Source: an uncultured Collinsella sp. (GTDB lineage Bacteria > Actinomycetota > Coriobacteriia > Coriobacteriales > Coriobacteriaceae). From it: a stretch of DNA of 5,241 nt. Shown here piece by piece: positions 1 through 3,389 of the stretch. The notes under the pieces are model-generated. The model was not told the DNA's origin and made no database searches. It worked only from the letters and a program-made list of their open reading frames with translations. The position numbers and the translations under genes are program-made. Where the stretch lies: the NCBI GenBank assembly GCA_902465115.1, contig CABQMC010000125.1, positions 1 through 5,241 of the forward strand, given 5' to 3'. Numbering within the stretch: the stretch's first letter is position 1; each line of letters opens with the position of its first letter.

Positions 1-69
1 CATCCAGCCGGCGGCGTCCATCACGACGGCCGAGGCGAGCAGCGCCCGGGTCATTCGCGAGCCTGTCAT
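1..69 (-). CDS. Partial unknown gene, 5' end only, translationally coupled to upstream XRE gene
   Basis: An open frame on the minus strand starts with ATG at 69-67 and continues without a stop to the left edge, giving 23 codons (MTGSRMTRALLASAVVMDAA and onward). The ATG overlaps the TGA stop of the XRE gene at 66-257 in an ATGA tetranucleotide, the usual arrangement for translationally coupled genes. That overlap is the main reason to believe in it. A second in-frame ATG (codon 6) is an alternative start. Only a short Ala/Leu/Val-rich stretch is visible, which is too little to name a product. In context it is the next gene of the leftward operon. Confidence 0.55.
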   Translation of the reverse strand, partial: MTGSRMTRALLASAVVMDAAGWM

Positions 70-257
70 TCCTCTTCCTCCAGATCCTCCATGGGCACGC
101 CCAGCGCCCTCGCGAGCCGCTTGGCCGCCCCGTACTTCGCGTCGGCTATCCCCCGGCGCTCCCAGTTCCGTACCGTCGTCTCGGTCACGCCCGCCTTCAC
201 CGCGAGCTTGAACTGCGAGAGTCCCGCCTTCTTGCGGAGCCGTCTGATCTCATTCAT
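66..257 (-). CDS. Small XRE-family helix-turn-helix regulator (63 aa)
   Basis: The 63-residue protein is almost nothing but one Cro/CI-type (XRE) helix-turn-helix domain. It opens with the typical MNEIRRLRKKAGLSQ. Helix 2 is about residues 15-22 and the recognition helix about 25-33 (TETTVRNWE), followed by the usual 'A..LA.ALGVPMEDL' helices and an acidic EEEE tail. The start at 257 is set by this family pattern and no upstream in-frame start exists. The only SD-like GGAG lies directly against the ATG, so initiation looks weak or needs coupling. It lies leftward of the Cro-like operon and overlaps the next gene by ATGA. It probably binds DNA as a dimer and may regulate the leftward genes or the divergent zinc-ribbon gene. 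Its target is not deducible. Confidence 0.88.
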   Translation of the reverse strand: MNEIRRLRKKAGLSQFKLAVKAGVTETTVRNWERRGIADAKYGAAKRLARALGVPMEDLEEEE

Positions 258-282
258 CTCCGTGTCCCCACGAACCCGTAAA

Positions 283-315
283 CTCCTTTGCGTTCATCCC
301 TTTACGCGAAAGGAG
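283..315 (+). promoter_or_regulatory. Inverted repeat that can sequester the zinc-ribbon gene's ribosome binding site
   Basis: CTCCTTT (283-289) can pair with AAAGGAG (309-315), and GCGT (290-293) with ACGC (304-307), with one bulged G at 308 and a 10-nt loop. The 3' arm is the core of an almost perfect Shine-Dalgarno (AAAGGAGGTGAT, 309-320) for the gene at 324. If the transcript begins upstream of about 283, the ribosome binding site would be masked. The dyad could equally be a protein-binding operator in the 66-bp divergent gap between the XRE gene and the zinc-ribbon gene. No convincing -35/-10 pair was found in the gap. Confidence 0.45.
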
Positions 316-323
316 GTGATTAC

Positions 324-512
324 ATGTCAAAGGCCATCAAGGGCCTCAAGATCGACCGGAAGGCCCTCAACCGCGTCGCCGTCAGGGGAATCGAGAAGGC
401 CGCTGCAACCGGCTCCCTCGAGATAACCTGCCAGACCTGCGGCAAGCGCTTCACGCTTCGCGGCCCCCAGACGAGCTGTCCCCGCTGCGGGACGTCGTAT
501 CGGACGCGATAA
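324..512 (+). CDS. Small zinc-ribbon protein (62 aa)
   Basis: The start at 324 is chosen because a near-perfect SD (AAAGGAGGTGAT, 309-320) precedes it; an upstream ATG at 288 would read through that SD. The 62-residue product has a basic N-terminal half (about residues 1-30, many Lys/Arg) and a C-terminal zinc ribbon formed by C36-x2-C39 and C52-x2-C55, each pair followed by Gly in knuckle style. Such small treble-clef or ribbon proteins in phages and mobile elements bind nucleic acid or partner proteins; the exact role here is unknown. The gene sits on the strand opposite its neighbours, so transcription of the leftward operon would run antisense through it. Its last 62 bp overlap the 3' end of the minus-strand gene at 451-678. 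Confidence 0.78.
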   Translation: MSKAIKGLKIDRKALNRVAVRGIEKAAATGSLEITCQTCGKRFTLRGPQTSCPRCGTSYRTR

Positions 513-678
513 GGTCGACCCCGATCTCCACGCCGTCCGCGAGCGAATCCAGGATCTCGCGGGCGGCGTCGATGTGGTCGGCGGCCTTGTCGAGCCTCTC
601 CTGCAGCTCGTCCACGCCCTTCAGCTTCACGCCGAGCGTAAGCTCGCCCATCTTCTTGCCTTCCATTTCTTCCCCCAT
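451..678 (-). CDS. Small coiled-coil protein of unknown function (75 aa)
   Basis: The frame begins at ATG 678, two bases after the TAG stop (683-681) of the Cro-like gene. This spacing suggests translational coupling; in-frame ATGs at 666 and 651 are alternatives. Residues 25-46 show regular heptad spacing of hydrophobics (L25, L29, A32, I36, A39, L43, L46), so a short coiled coil or helical hairpin is likely. The N-terminal 'LTLGVKLKGVDEL' resembles the opening of many small phage proteins of unknown function. The last 20 residues are Ser/Gly/Asp-rich, probably disordered, and are encoded antisense to the zinc-ribbon gene. No function is assigned. In position it resembles the small early genes that follow cro in temperate phages. 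Confidence 0.65.
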   Translation of the reverse strand: MGEEMEGKKMGELTLGVKLKGVDELQERLDKAADHIDAAREILDSLADGVEIGVDLIASDTTSRSGDSSSGGREA

Positions 679-680
679 CC

Positions 681-908
681 CTATGCGGCCTCGTCCGTGT
701 TCCGTCCGCCCAAACGGTCGAGTGAGACGTTATAAAAATCTGCAAGGCGCCAGGCGATCTCAAAAGTTGGCGCCGTGCGACCGTTCTCGTAGTTGTAGAT
801 GCTCGTAGCATCCACTCCGACAGCGTCAGCGACCTCCTGTTGAGTGACGCGTTTACGCGCACGAAGTTCACGAAGACATGCGGACATCTCTTCCTTGCTA
901 AACACCAT
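681..908 (-). CDS. Cro-like XRE-family regulator (75 aa)
   Basis: This is a single-domain XRE helix-turn-helix protein. The scaffold helix is 'TQQEVADAVGV' (residues 22-32), the recognition helix about 33-41 (DATSIYNYE), then the family's 'NGRTAPTFEIAWRLADFYNVSLDRLGG'. The start is ATG 908 because AAAGGAG (921-915) lies 6 nt upstream; a TTG at 914 would touch the SD and is rejected. It is the first gene of a leftward operon with a strong promoter at 1026-1053 and a structured leader of about 110 nt. Its second half is clearly related to the divergent regulator at 1128: 12 of 18 residues are identical across the 'AW..AD..N.SLD.LGGR' block. The pair may therefore read the same operators. It is interpreted as the Cro-like side of a lysogeny switch. 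Confidence 0.88.
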   Translation of the reverse strand: MVFSKEEMSACLRELRARKRVTQQEVADAVGVDATSIYNYENGRTAPTFEIAWRLADFYNVSLDRLGGRNTDEAA

Positions 909-939
909 TGACAACTCCTTTCATCTGGGAGAACGAGAG

Positions 940-969
940 GGCTGAGGTTGAGCGCTGTCAACCTCAGCC
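940..969 (-). promoter_or_regulatory. Hairpin in the 5' leader of the leftward operon
   Basis: A 12-bp perfect inverted repeat (GGCTGAGGTTGA at 940-951 with its complement at 958-969) encloses a 6-nt loop. It falls inside the predicted leader of the leftward transcript, 32 bp upstream of the Cro-like start. No T-tract follows on either strand, so it is not a classic terminator. It may be an mRNA structure affecting translation or stability, or a dyad operator. Confidence 0.55.
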
Positions 970-971
970 GT

Positions 972-995
972 AACATCTTCTATATAGAAGATGTT
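972..995. repeat. Perfect 24-bp palindrome (half-site AACATCTTCTAT)
   Basis: The sequence is a mathematically perfect palindrome of 24 bp centred between 983 and 984 (TATATA at the centre), immediately adjacent to the hairpin at 940-969 and 5 bp from the first operator repeat. An uninterrupted palindrome of this length is typical of a dimeric regulator's operator. It ends in a run of six Ts (994-999), so on the plus strand it also looks superficially like a terminator. However, the stem is AT-rich and there is no rightward gene ending here. Confidence 0.6.
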
Positions 996-999
996 TTTT

Positions 1000-1016
1000 G
1001 GCTCTCTGCCTAATTG
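1000..1016 (+). promoter_or_regulatory. Operator-like repeat copy 1 (GGC-N5-GCC-TAATT)
   Basis: GGCTCTCTGCCTAATTG is the first of three related sites in the divergent gap. It holds a GGC-N5-GCC dyad followed by TAATT. It lies just downstream of the predicted start of the leftward transcript and 33 bp (about three helical turns) from copy 2, so bound proteins would share a face of the DNA. Confidence 0.6.
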
Positions 1017-1025
1017 CTGTACTCA

Positions 1026-1053
1026 ATATTACGGCTCCCTGCCTAATTGTCAA
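1026..1053 (-). promoter_or_regulatory. Leftward promoter of the Cro-like operon
   Basis: On the minus strand the -35 box is TTGACA (1053-1048, consensus) and the -10 box is TAATAT (1031-1026), separated by 16 bp. Transcription would start near 1019 and give a leader of about 110 nt before the ATG at 908. Operator-like repeat copy 2 occupies the whole spacer and touches the -35 box, so a bound repressor should occlude RNA polymerase. Confidence 0.65.
1033..1049 (+). promoter_or_regulatory. Operator-like repeat copy 2, inside the leftward promoter
   Basis: GGCTCCCTGCCTAATTG differs from copy 1 at a single base over 17 bp. It fills the spacer and the edge of the -35 box of the leftward promoter. 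This is the placement expected of a repressor site that shuts off the Cro-like operon. Confidence 0.65.
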
Positions 1054-1072
1054 CAAAGATTTCAGTATTTGA

Positions 1073-1101
1073 TTGAAAAGTTTGGCGCTTTGCCTTAATT
1101 T
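1073..1101 (+). promoter_or_regulatory. Candidate rightward promoter for the CI-like gene
   Basis: TTGAAA (1073-1078) and TAATTT (1096-1101) are spaced 17 bp apart. The -10 match is poor (3 of 6); CTTAAT at 1094 with a 15-bp spacer is an alternative. The start would be near 1108, giving a short leader before the ATG at 1128. The weak match would fit a promoter that needs activation, as in lambda PRM, but that is analogy only. Confidence 0.35.
1084..1101 (+). promoter_or_regulatory. Operator-like repeat copy 3, inside the rightward promoter region
   Basis: GGCGCTTTGCCTTAATTT keeps the GGC-N5-GCC dyad and the AATT tail of copies 1 and 2, with an extra T and a changed central spacer. It is 51 bp from copy 2 and overlaps the candidate rightward -10 region. 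As the most diverged copy it may be the weakest site. Confidence 0.5.
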
Positions 1102-1127
1102 CTTAGGTAATGATGGGAGGAGGCCCA

Positions 1128-1538
1128 ATGACAGAAGACACTCTTAGGAAGCGAATCGGCAAGAACATACAGTTGCTCAGGAAGTCCGCCGGCTTCAAGA
1201 GCGCCGCAGCGTTTGCGGAATATGCTGGATTTGAGACAAGCCGCTACACGGAATACGAGCAAGGCCGCCGCAGCATGGCATTTGATGCGGCTTGGAAAAT
1301 TGCTGACGCTCTCAACTGCTCGTTAGACACCTTGGGTGGCAGGGAATGGTCCCCGATGGCAACCCAGCAAAACCAGACGCCAGAGGAGGGCGAGCTGATC
1401 ACCTGCTACCGACAGAGCACCGAGTCGAGGCGTTCGAAGATCCTGGAGACGGCACGCGACCAGGCCGAGCTGTCCCAAAATCGGGCTGCAGCGCCTGAAA
1501 TCGAAGGGCTGGAAGCGGATCAAATAAGGTCCGCGTAG
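1128..1538 (+). CDS. CI-like XRE-family repressor (136 aa)
   Basis: The start is ATG 1128, directly behind GGGAGGAGG (1115-1123); the upstream ATGs at 1110 and 1113 overlap that SD. Residues 7-72 form an XRE domain: scaffold helix about 25-33, recognition helix about 36-44, and the 'AWKIADALNCSLDTLGGR' block shared with the divergent Cro-like protein. A tail of about 64 residues contains 'ELITCYRQSTESRRSKILETA', the kind of helix found at the C-terminus of short phage repressors, where it supports oligomerisation. No peptidase (LexA-like) domain is present, so induction by RecA-type self-cleavage is not expected. It faces the Cro-like gene across a three-operator region and is followed after 40 bp by a gene of unknown function, probably co-transcribed. 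It is probably the maintenance repressor. Confidence 0.82.
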   Translation: MTEDTLRKRIGKNIQLLRKSAGFKSAAAFAEYAGFETSRYTEYEQGRRSMAFDAAWKIADALNCSLDTLGGREWSPMATQQNQTPEEGELITCYRQSTESRRSKILETARDQAELSQNRAAAPEIEGLEADQIRSA

Positions 1539-1578
1539 ACACAGGTTATTCAATTCATTTATGGGGAGGAGTGATAAC

Positions 1579-2118
1579 ATGTCTCAATCATTAGCGGAGA
1601 CCCACGTGGAGAATCTCATCTACGAGTGCGACTGCATCACTGCGGGAGAATACGGTGAGAGCACCCAGGAACACATCGACGACCTCATGCTGCAGATGGA
1701 AGGGTTTTCCTTCCCGCTCATGTGCACCAGATCGTCGGCAATCCCCAGGGACAAGACGCTGAAAGGCGTGAAGCGTGCAAAGGGGTGGCTCGTGGCAAAC
1801 ATGGCCACGCTCACGAACAGCGGAAACGGCACGACGGTTAGCTCCAGCAGCGTCTCACAGGCCTCGGCGACGGCAGACGTTTCGGTAGAGGTAAGCCAGG
1901 CGGTGGCTGAAATCGGCAACGACCCCGTCCTCGACAACGAGACGAAAGAGGCACTCGAGCTGGCGCTGTCACGGGCGCGCATGGCAGCCGAGGTGAAGAA
2001 CAAGACGGGGTTCGCCGAACACGTCGCAAAAGTCATCGAGCTTGCGACGAAGAGCGCAGACCTCGTACCCAAGGCGTTGCTTGCCCTCGGTGCACTCGCG
2101 AAGCTCTTCGGAGCCTAG
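1579..2118 (+). CDS. Unknown protein with Ser/Thr-rich middle and hydrophobic C-terminal helix (179 aa)
   Basis: The start is ATG 1579 behind GGGGAGGAG (1563-1571), 7 nt spacing; an in-frame ATG at 1561 overlaps the SD. Three regions are visible. Residues 1-78 are helical and acidic, with C17, C19 and C49. Residues 79-103 are rich in Ser, Thr, Val and Gly with alternating polarity. Residues 105-179 are predicted helices ending in the hydrophobic 'LVPKALLALGALAKLFGA'. I do not recognise the family. A low-complexity beta-like strip followed by an amphipathic helical tail is seen in several uncharacterised phage and abortive-infection proteins (AbiTii-type proteins come to mind), but similarity is only architectural. 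It sits in the repressor operon, where lysogeny-expressed immunity or superinfection-exclusion genes usually lie. No signal peptide is seen. Confidence 0.8.
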   Translation: MSQSLAETHVENLIYECDCITAGEYGESTQEHIDDLMLQMEGFSFPLMCTRSSAIPRDKTLKGVKRAKGWLVANMATLTNSGNGTTVSSSSVSQASATADVSVEVSQAVAEIGNDPVLDNETKEALELALSRARMAAEVKNKTGFAEHVAKVIELATKSADLVPKALLALGALAKLFGA

Positions 2119-2405
2119 GATACCACCCAGTACCCGGCAAGAACCCACTCGCCGGTGTCTGCTGACTTTTCGGCGTTGATCTTGTACTCGAACAGCTTGG
2201 CGGCGTCCATGCTCGCCACGACAAACGGAATCAAGGACCCGTTAACCAGACGGACGCCCATAGCCTCGACGGTCACAGTATCCCCGCGCTCTTGGGAGAT
2301 GAGCTTGGAGCCGAAGGACACCGGGGACCCCGTGACCTCGTCGCAGATCTGCGGGATAGAGGAATCGTCCTCGTACGTGTATGCGCCGACGCTGTAGCGA
2401 GCCAT
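2115..2405 (-). CDS. Unknown small, probably beta-rich protein (96 aa)
   Basis: The start is ATG 2405 with GGAGG (2415-2411) 5 nt upstream. The sequence alternates hydrophobic and polar residues (YSVGAYTYEDDSS, DTVTVEAMGVRLVNG, EWVLAGYWVVS), suggesting a small beta-sandwich or barrel. There is no signal peptide, membrane segment, Cys or recognisable catalytic motif. I do not recognise it. It converges on the 179-residue gene, and the two stop codons share the tetranucleotide CTAG at 2115-2118, leaving no room for a terminator. It is transcribed away from the HicAB promoter. A lysogenic-conversion, immunity or antitoxin-like role is possible but unsupported. Confidence 0.7.
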   Translation of the reverse strand: MARYSVGAYTYEDDSSIPQICDEVTGSPVSFGSKLISQERGDTVTVEAMGVRLVNGSLIPFVVASMDAAKLFEYKINAEKSADTGEWVLAGYWVVS

Positions 2406-2440
2406 GGGTACCTCCAGGAGCGTGAATGGTGTTCATCACG

Positions 2441-2490
2441 ATTATGACCCGCGGCGCGGCTAGGTTTTTCAGGTTTTTCCGGAAAAACCT
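2441..2490 (-). promoter_or_regulatory. AGGTTTTTC half-site array and candidate -10 upstream of the 96-aa gene
   Basis: AGGTTTTTC occurs at 2462-2470 and again at 2471-2479. The second copy is the left half of a perfect 20-bp palindrome (2471-2490, centred on CCGG). This makes two direct half-sites and one inverted half-site at 9-10 bp spacing. On the minus strand a good -10 (CATAAT, 2446-2441) has no -35 match, and the half-sites fall where an activator could substitute for one. A repressor, or a site for another DNA-binding protein of the element, is equally possible. Confidence 0.45.
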
Positions 2491-2523
2491 CCAACTTAAA
2501 ACTGTAAATACTTGCTATTTTAC

Positions 2524-2552
2524 TTGATTGATAACTATCAACTGTTTATAAT
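2524..2552 (+). promoter_or_regulatory. hicAB promoter with palindromic operator in the spacer
   Basis: TTGATT (2524-2529) and a consensus TATAAT (2547-2552) are separated by exactly 17 bp. The spacer and -35 edge contain the inverted repeat TTGATA-AC-TATCAA (2528-2541). This placement is what is expected of an autorepression site bound by the HicB antitoxin or HicA-HicB complex. The start of transcription would be near 2559, about 16 nt before the hicA ATG. Confidence 0.75.
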
Positions 2553-2574
2553 TAAATTGTCGAAAGGAGGAGAG

Positions 2575-2763
2575 ATGCCCAAGGAGCAGGAGCCCGCGCA
2601 GGTGCTAAAGCGGTTCAAGAAGGAGGGTTGGACGCTCTACACCGGCAAGGGCAGCCACGTGGTCGCGCGAAAGGACGGGGTCCAGATCAGCGTGCCCACC
2701 TCCAAGAAGGAGATACCGATAGGGACGTACCGGAAGATAGCTAAGACGGCGGGGTGGCTCTAG
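2575..2763 (+). CDS. hicA: HicA-family mRNA interferase toxin (62 aa)
   Basis: HicA toxins are small double-stranded-RNA-binding-fold ribonucleases that cleave mRNA in the cell and are neutralised by HicB. The start is ATG 2575 behind AAAGGAGG (2563-2570); a longer in-frame ATG at 2512 lies upstream of the promoter and cannot be used. The 62-residue length is normal for the family. The hallmark is 'GKGSHVVARKDG' with the conserved catalytic H28, followed by the beta strand 'VQISVPTSKKEIPIGT' and the closing helix 'YRKIAKTAGWL'. H28 is intact, so the toxin should be active. It is followed after 26 bp by hicB in the standard toxin-first order. The function follows from family membership and is secure at that level; the RNA target is unknown. 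Confidence 0.93.
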   Translation: MPKEQEPAQVLKRFKKEGWTLYTGKGSHVVARKDGVQISVPTSKKEIPIGTYRKIAKTAGWL

Positions 2764-2767
2764 CCCC

Positions 2768-2781
2768 GCCCCCTTGGGGGT
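2768..2781 (+). promoter_or_regulatory. Small GC hairpin over the hicB ribosome binding region
   Basis: In the 26-bp hicA-hicB gap, CCCC (2769-2772) can pair with GGGG (2777-2780) around a CUUG tetraloop, with an outer G-U pair. The G-run is the only SD-like sequence for hicB (9 nt before the ATG). Ribosomes finishing hicA at 2763 would disrupt it, so hicB translation may be coupled to hicA. Confidence 0.35.
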
Positions 2782-2789
2782 CGAAAGAT

Positions 2790-3248
2790 ATGAAGACATA
2801 CGTTTACCAAGCAGTGCTCACACCCGACGAGGACGGCGGCTACGACGTGGAGTTTCCCTCACTGCCGGGATGCTTCACCTGCGGCGACACGATTGCCGAG
2901 GCCGCCGAGCAGTCCGTGGACGCGGCGAGCACCTACGTGGCCGCGCTCGTGAAGGACGGTCTTGCCGTGCCTGAGCCCGAGTTCATCGAGCCCGCAGACG
3001 GCGGGCTCTCCATGATGGTCGCCTTCTCCACGGACGAGGGGTACATCGTGGAGGGCGAGACGGTCTCGGCGGCCGAAGCCGCGCGCAGGCTCTCCGTCTC
3101 CCCCGGCAGGATCACCCACATGCTCGACTCGGGGATCCTTACGGGCTACCGCAAGGGCCGCCGCACCTACGTGACCGTGGAGAGCATAGCGGCCCGCCTG
3201 ATCGACACGCCACGCTCGGGCAGGCCCAAGCGCCGCACAATCGCGTAG
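2790..3248 (+). CDS. hicB: HicB-family antitoxin with C-terminal excisionase/MerR-like DNA-binding domain (152 aa)
   Basis: HicB binds and blocks HicA and represses the operon. The start is ATG 2790 (MKTYVYQAVL, the family opening); the in-frame ATG at 2754 lies within hicA and gives an atypical leader. Residues 1-65 are the HicB partial RNase H-like fold: 'DEDGGYDVEFPSLPGCFTCGDTIAEA' is the signature. A linker with further strands (66-90) leads to a winged-helix domain at about 91-137 ('TVSAAEAARRLSVSPGRITHMLDSGILTGYRKGRRTYV'), of the helix-turn-helix type found in MerR regulators and phage excisionases, then a basic tail (RSGRPKRR). Many HicB proteins instead end in ribbon-helix-helix or XRE domains. 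It lies 141 bp upstream of the integrase, where an excisionase gene is often found. Confidence 0.92.
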   Translation: MKTYVYQAVLTPDEDGGYDVEFPSLPGCFTCGDTIAEAAEQSVDAASTYVAALVKDGLAVPEPEFIEPADGGLSMMVAFSTDEGYIVEGETVSAAEAARRLSVSPGRITHMLDSGILTGYRKGRRTYVTVESIAARLIDTPRSGRPKRRTIA

Positions 3249-3281
3249 CCGTTAGTCCGTCATAAAAGATGGACTAACGGC
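3248..3281 (+). terminator. Strong hairpin immediately after hicB
   Basis: A 14-bp stem (3248-3261 with 3268-3281, one G-U pair) encloses the 6-nt loop ATAAAA; the stem begins on the last base of the hicB stop codon. On the plus strand it is followed by AGCAAAAAAG, not a T-tract, so it is not a textbook intrinsic terminator. It may still end or stabilise the hicAB mRNA 3' end. Confidence 0.5.
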
Positions 3282-3284
3282 AGC

Positions 3285-3332
3285 AAAAAAGAAACCCCAC
3301 CGCGCACGGCTGGAACCTTGGCGCGGTGGGGT
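3285..3332 (-). terminator. Intrinsic terminator oriented leftward
   Basis: A 12-bp perfect GC-rich stem (ACCCCACCGCGC, 3294-3305, with its complement at 3321-3332) encloses a 15-nt loop. Read on the minus strand it is followed by TTCTTTTTT (3293-3285), the standard terminator pattern. On the plus strand there is no T-tract. It would stop transcription coming leftward across the integrase gene and shield hicAB. Confidence 0.7.
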
Positions 3333-3389
3333 GACAACAAGGATGCCGGAGTAACACGGAGATAGCTCTGGGCAACCTAGGGACATTAT

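Noticed and set aside
909..914. TTG start at 914 for the Cro-like gene
   Set aside because: It abuts the SD with no spacing, whereas ATG 908 has a 6-nt spacing.
320..976. Long minus-strand open frame of 218 codons
   Set aside because: It is Arg-rich and low-complexity, runs through the leader hairpins and overlaps three better-supported genes in other frames. It has no ribosome binding site or family signature.
972..999. Intrinsic rightward terminator (palindrome plus T6)
   Set aside because: The stem is AT-rich, there is no loop in the perfect palindrome, and no rightward gene ends here. An operator is more likely.
1620..2072. Minus-strand frame of 150 codons opposite the 179-aa gene
   Set aside because: It is the antisense of a gene with a good SD and lacks its own ribosome binding site or recognisable domain.
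2512..2574. Longer HicA start at 2512
   Set aside because: It would include the -35, operator and -10 of the gene's own promoter. ATG 2575 has a perfect SD and gives the normal family length.
2754..2789. Longer HicB start at 2754
   Set aside because: It adds 12 residues not typical of the family and overlaps hicA. ATG 2790 gives the canonical N-terminus.
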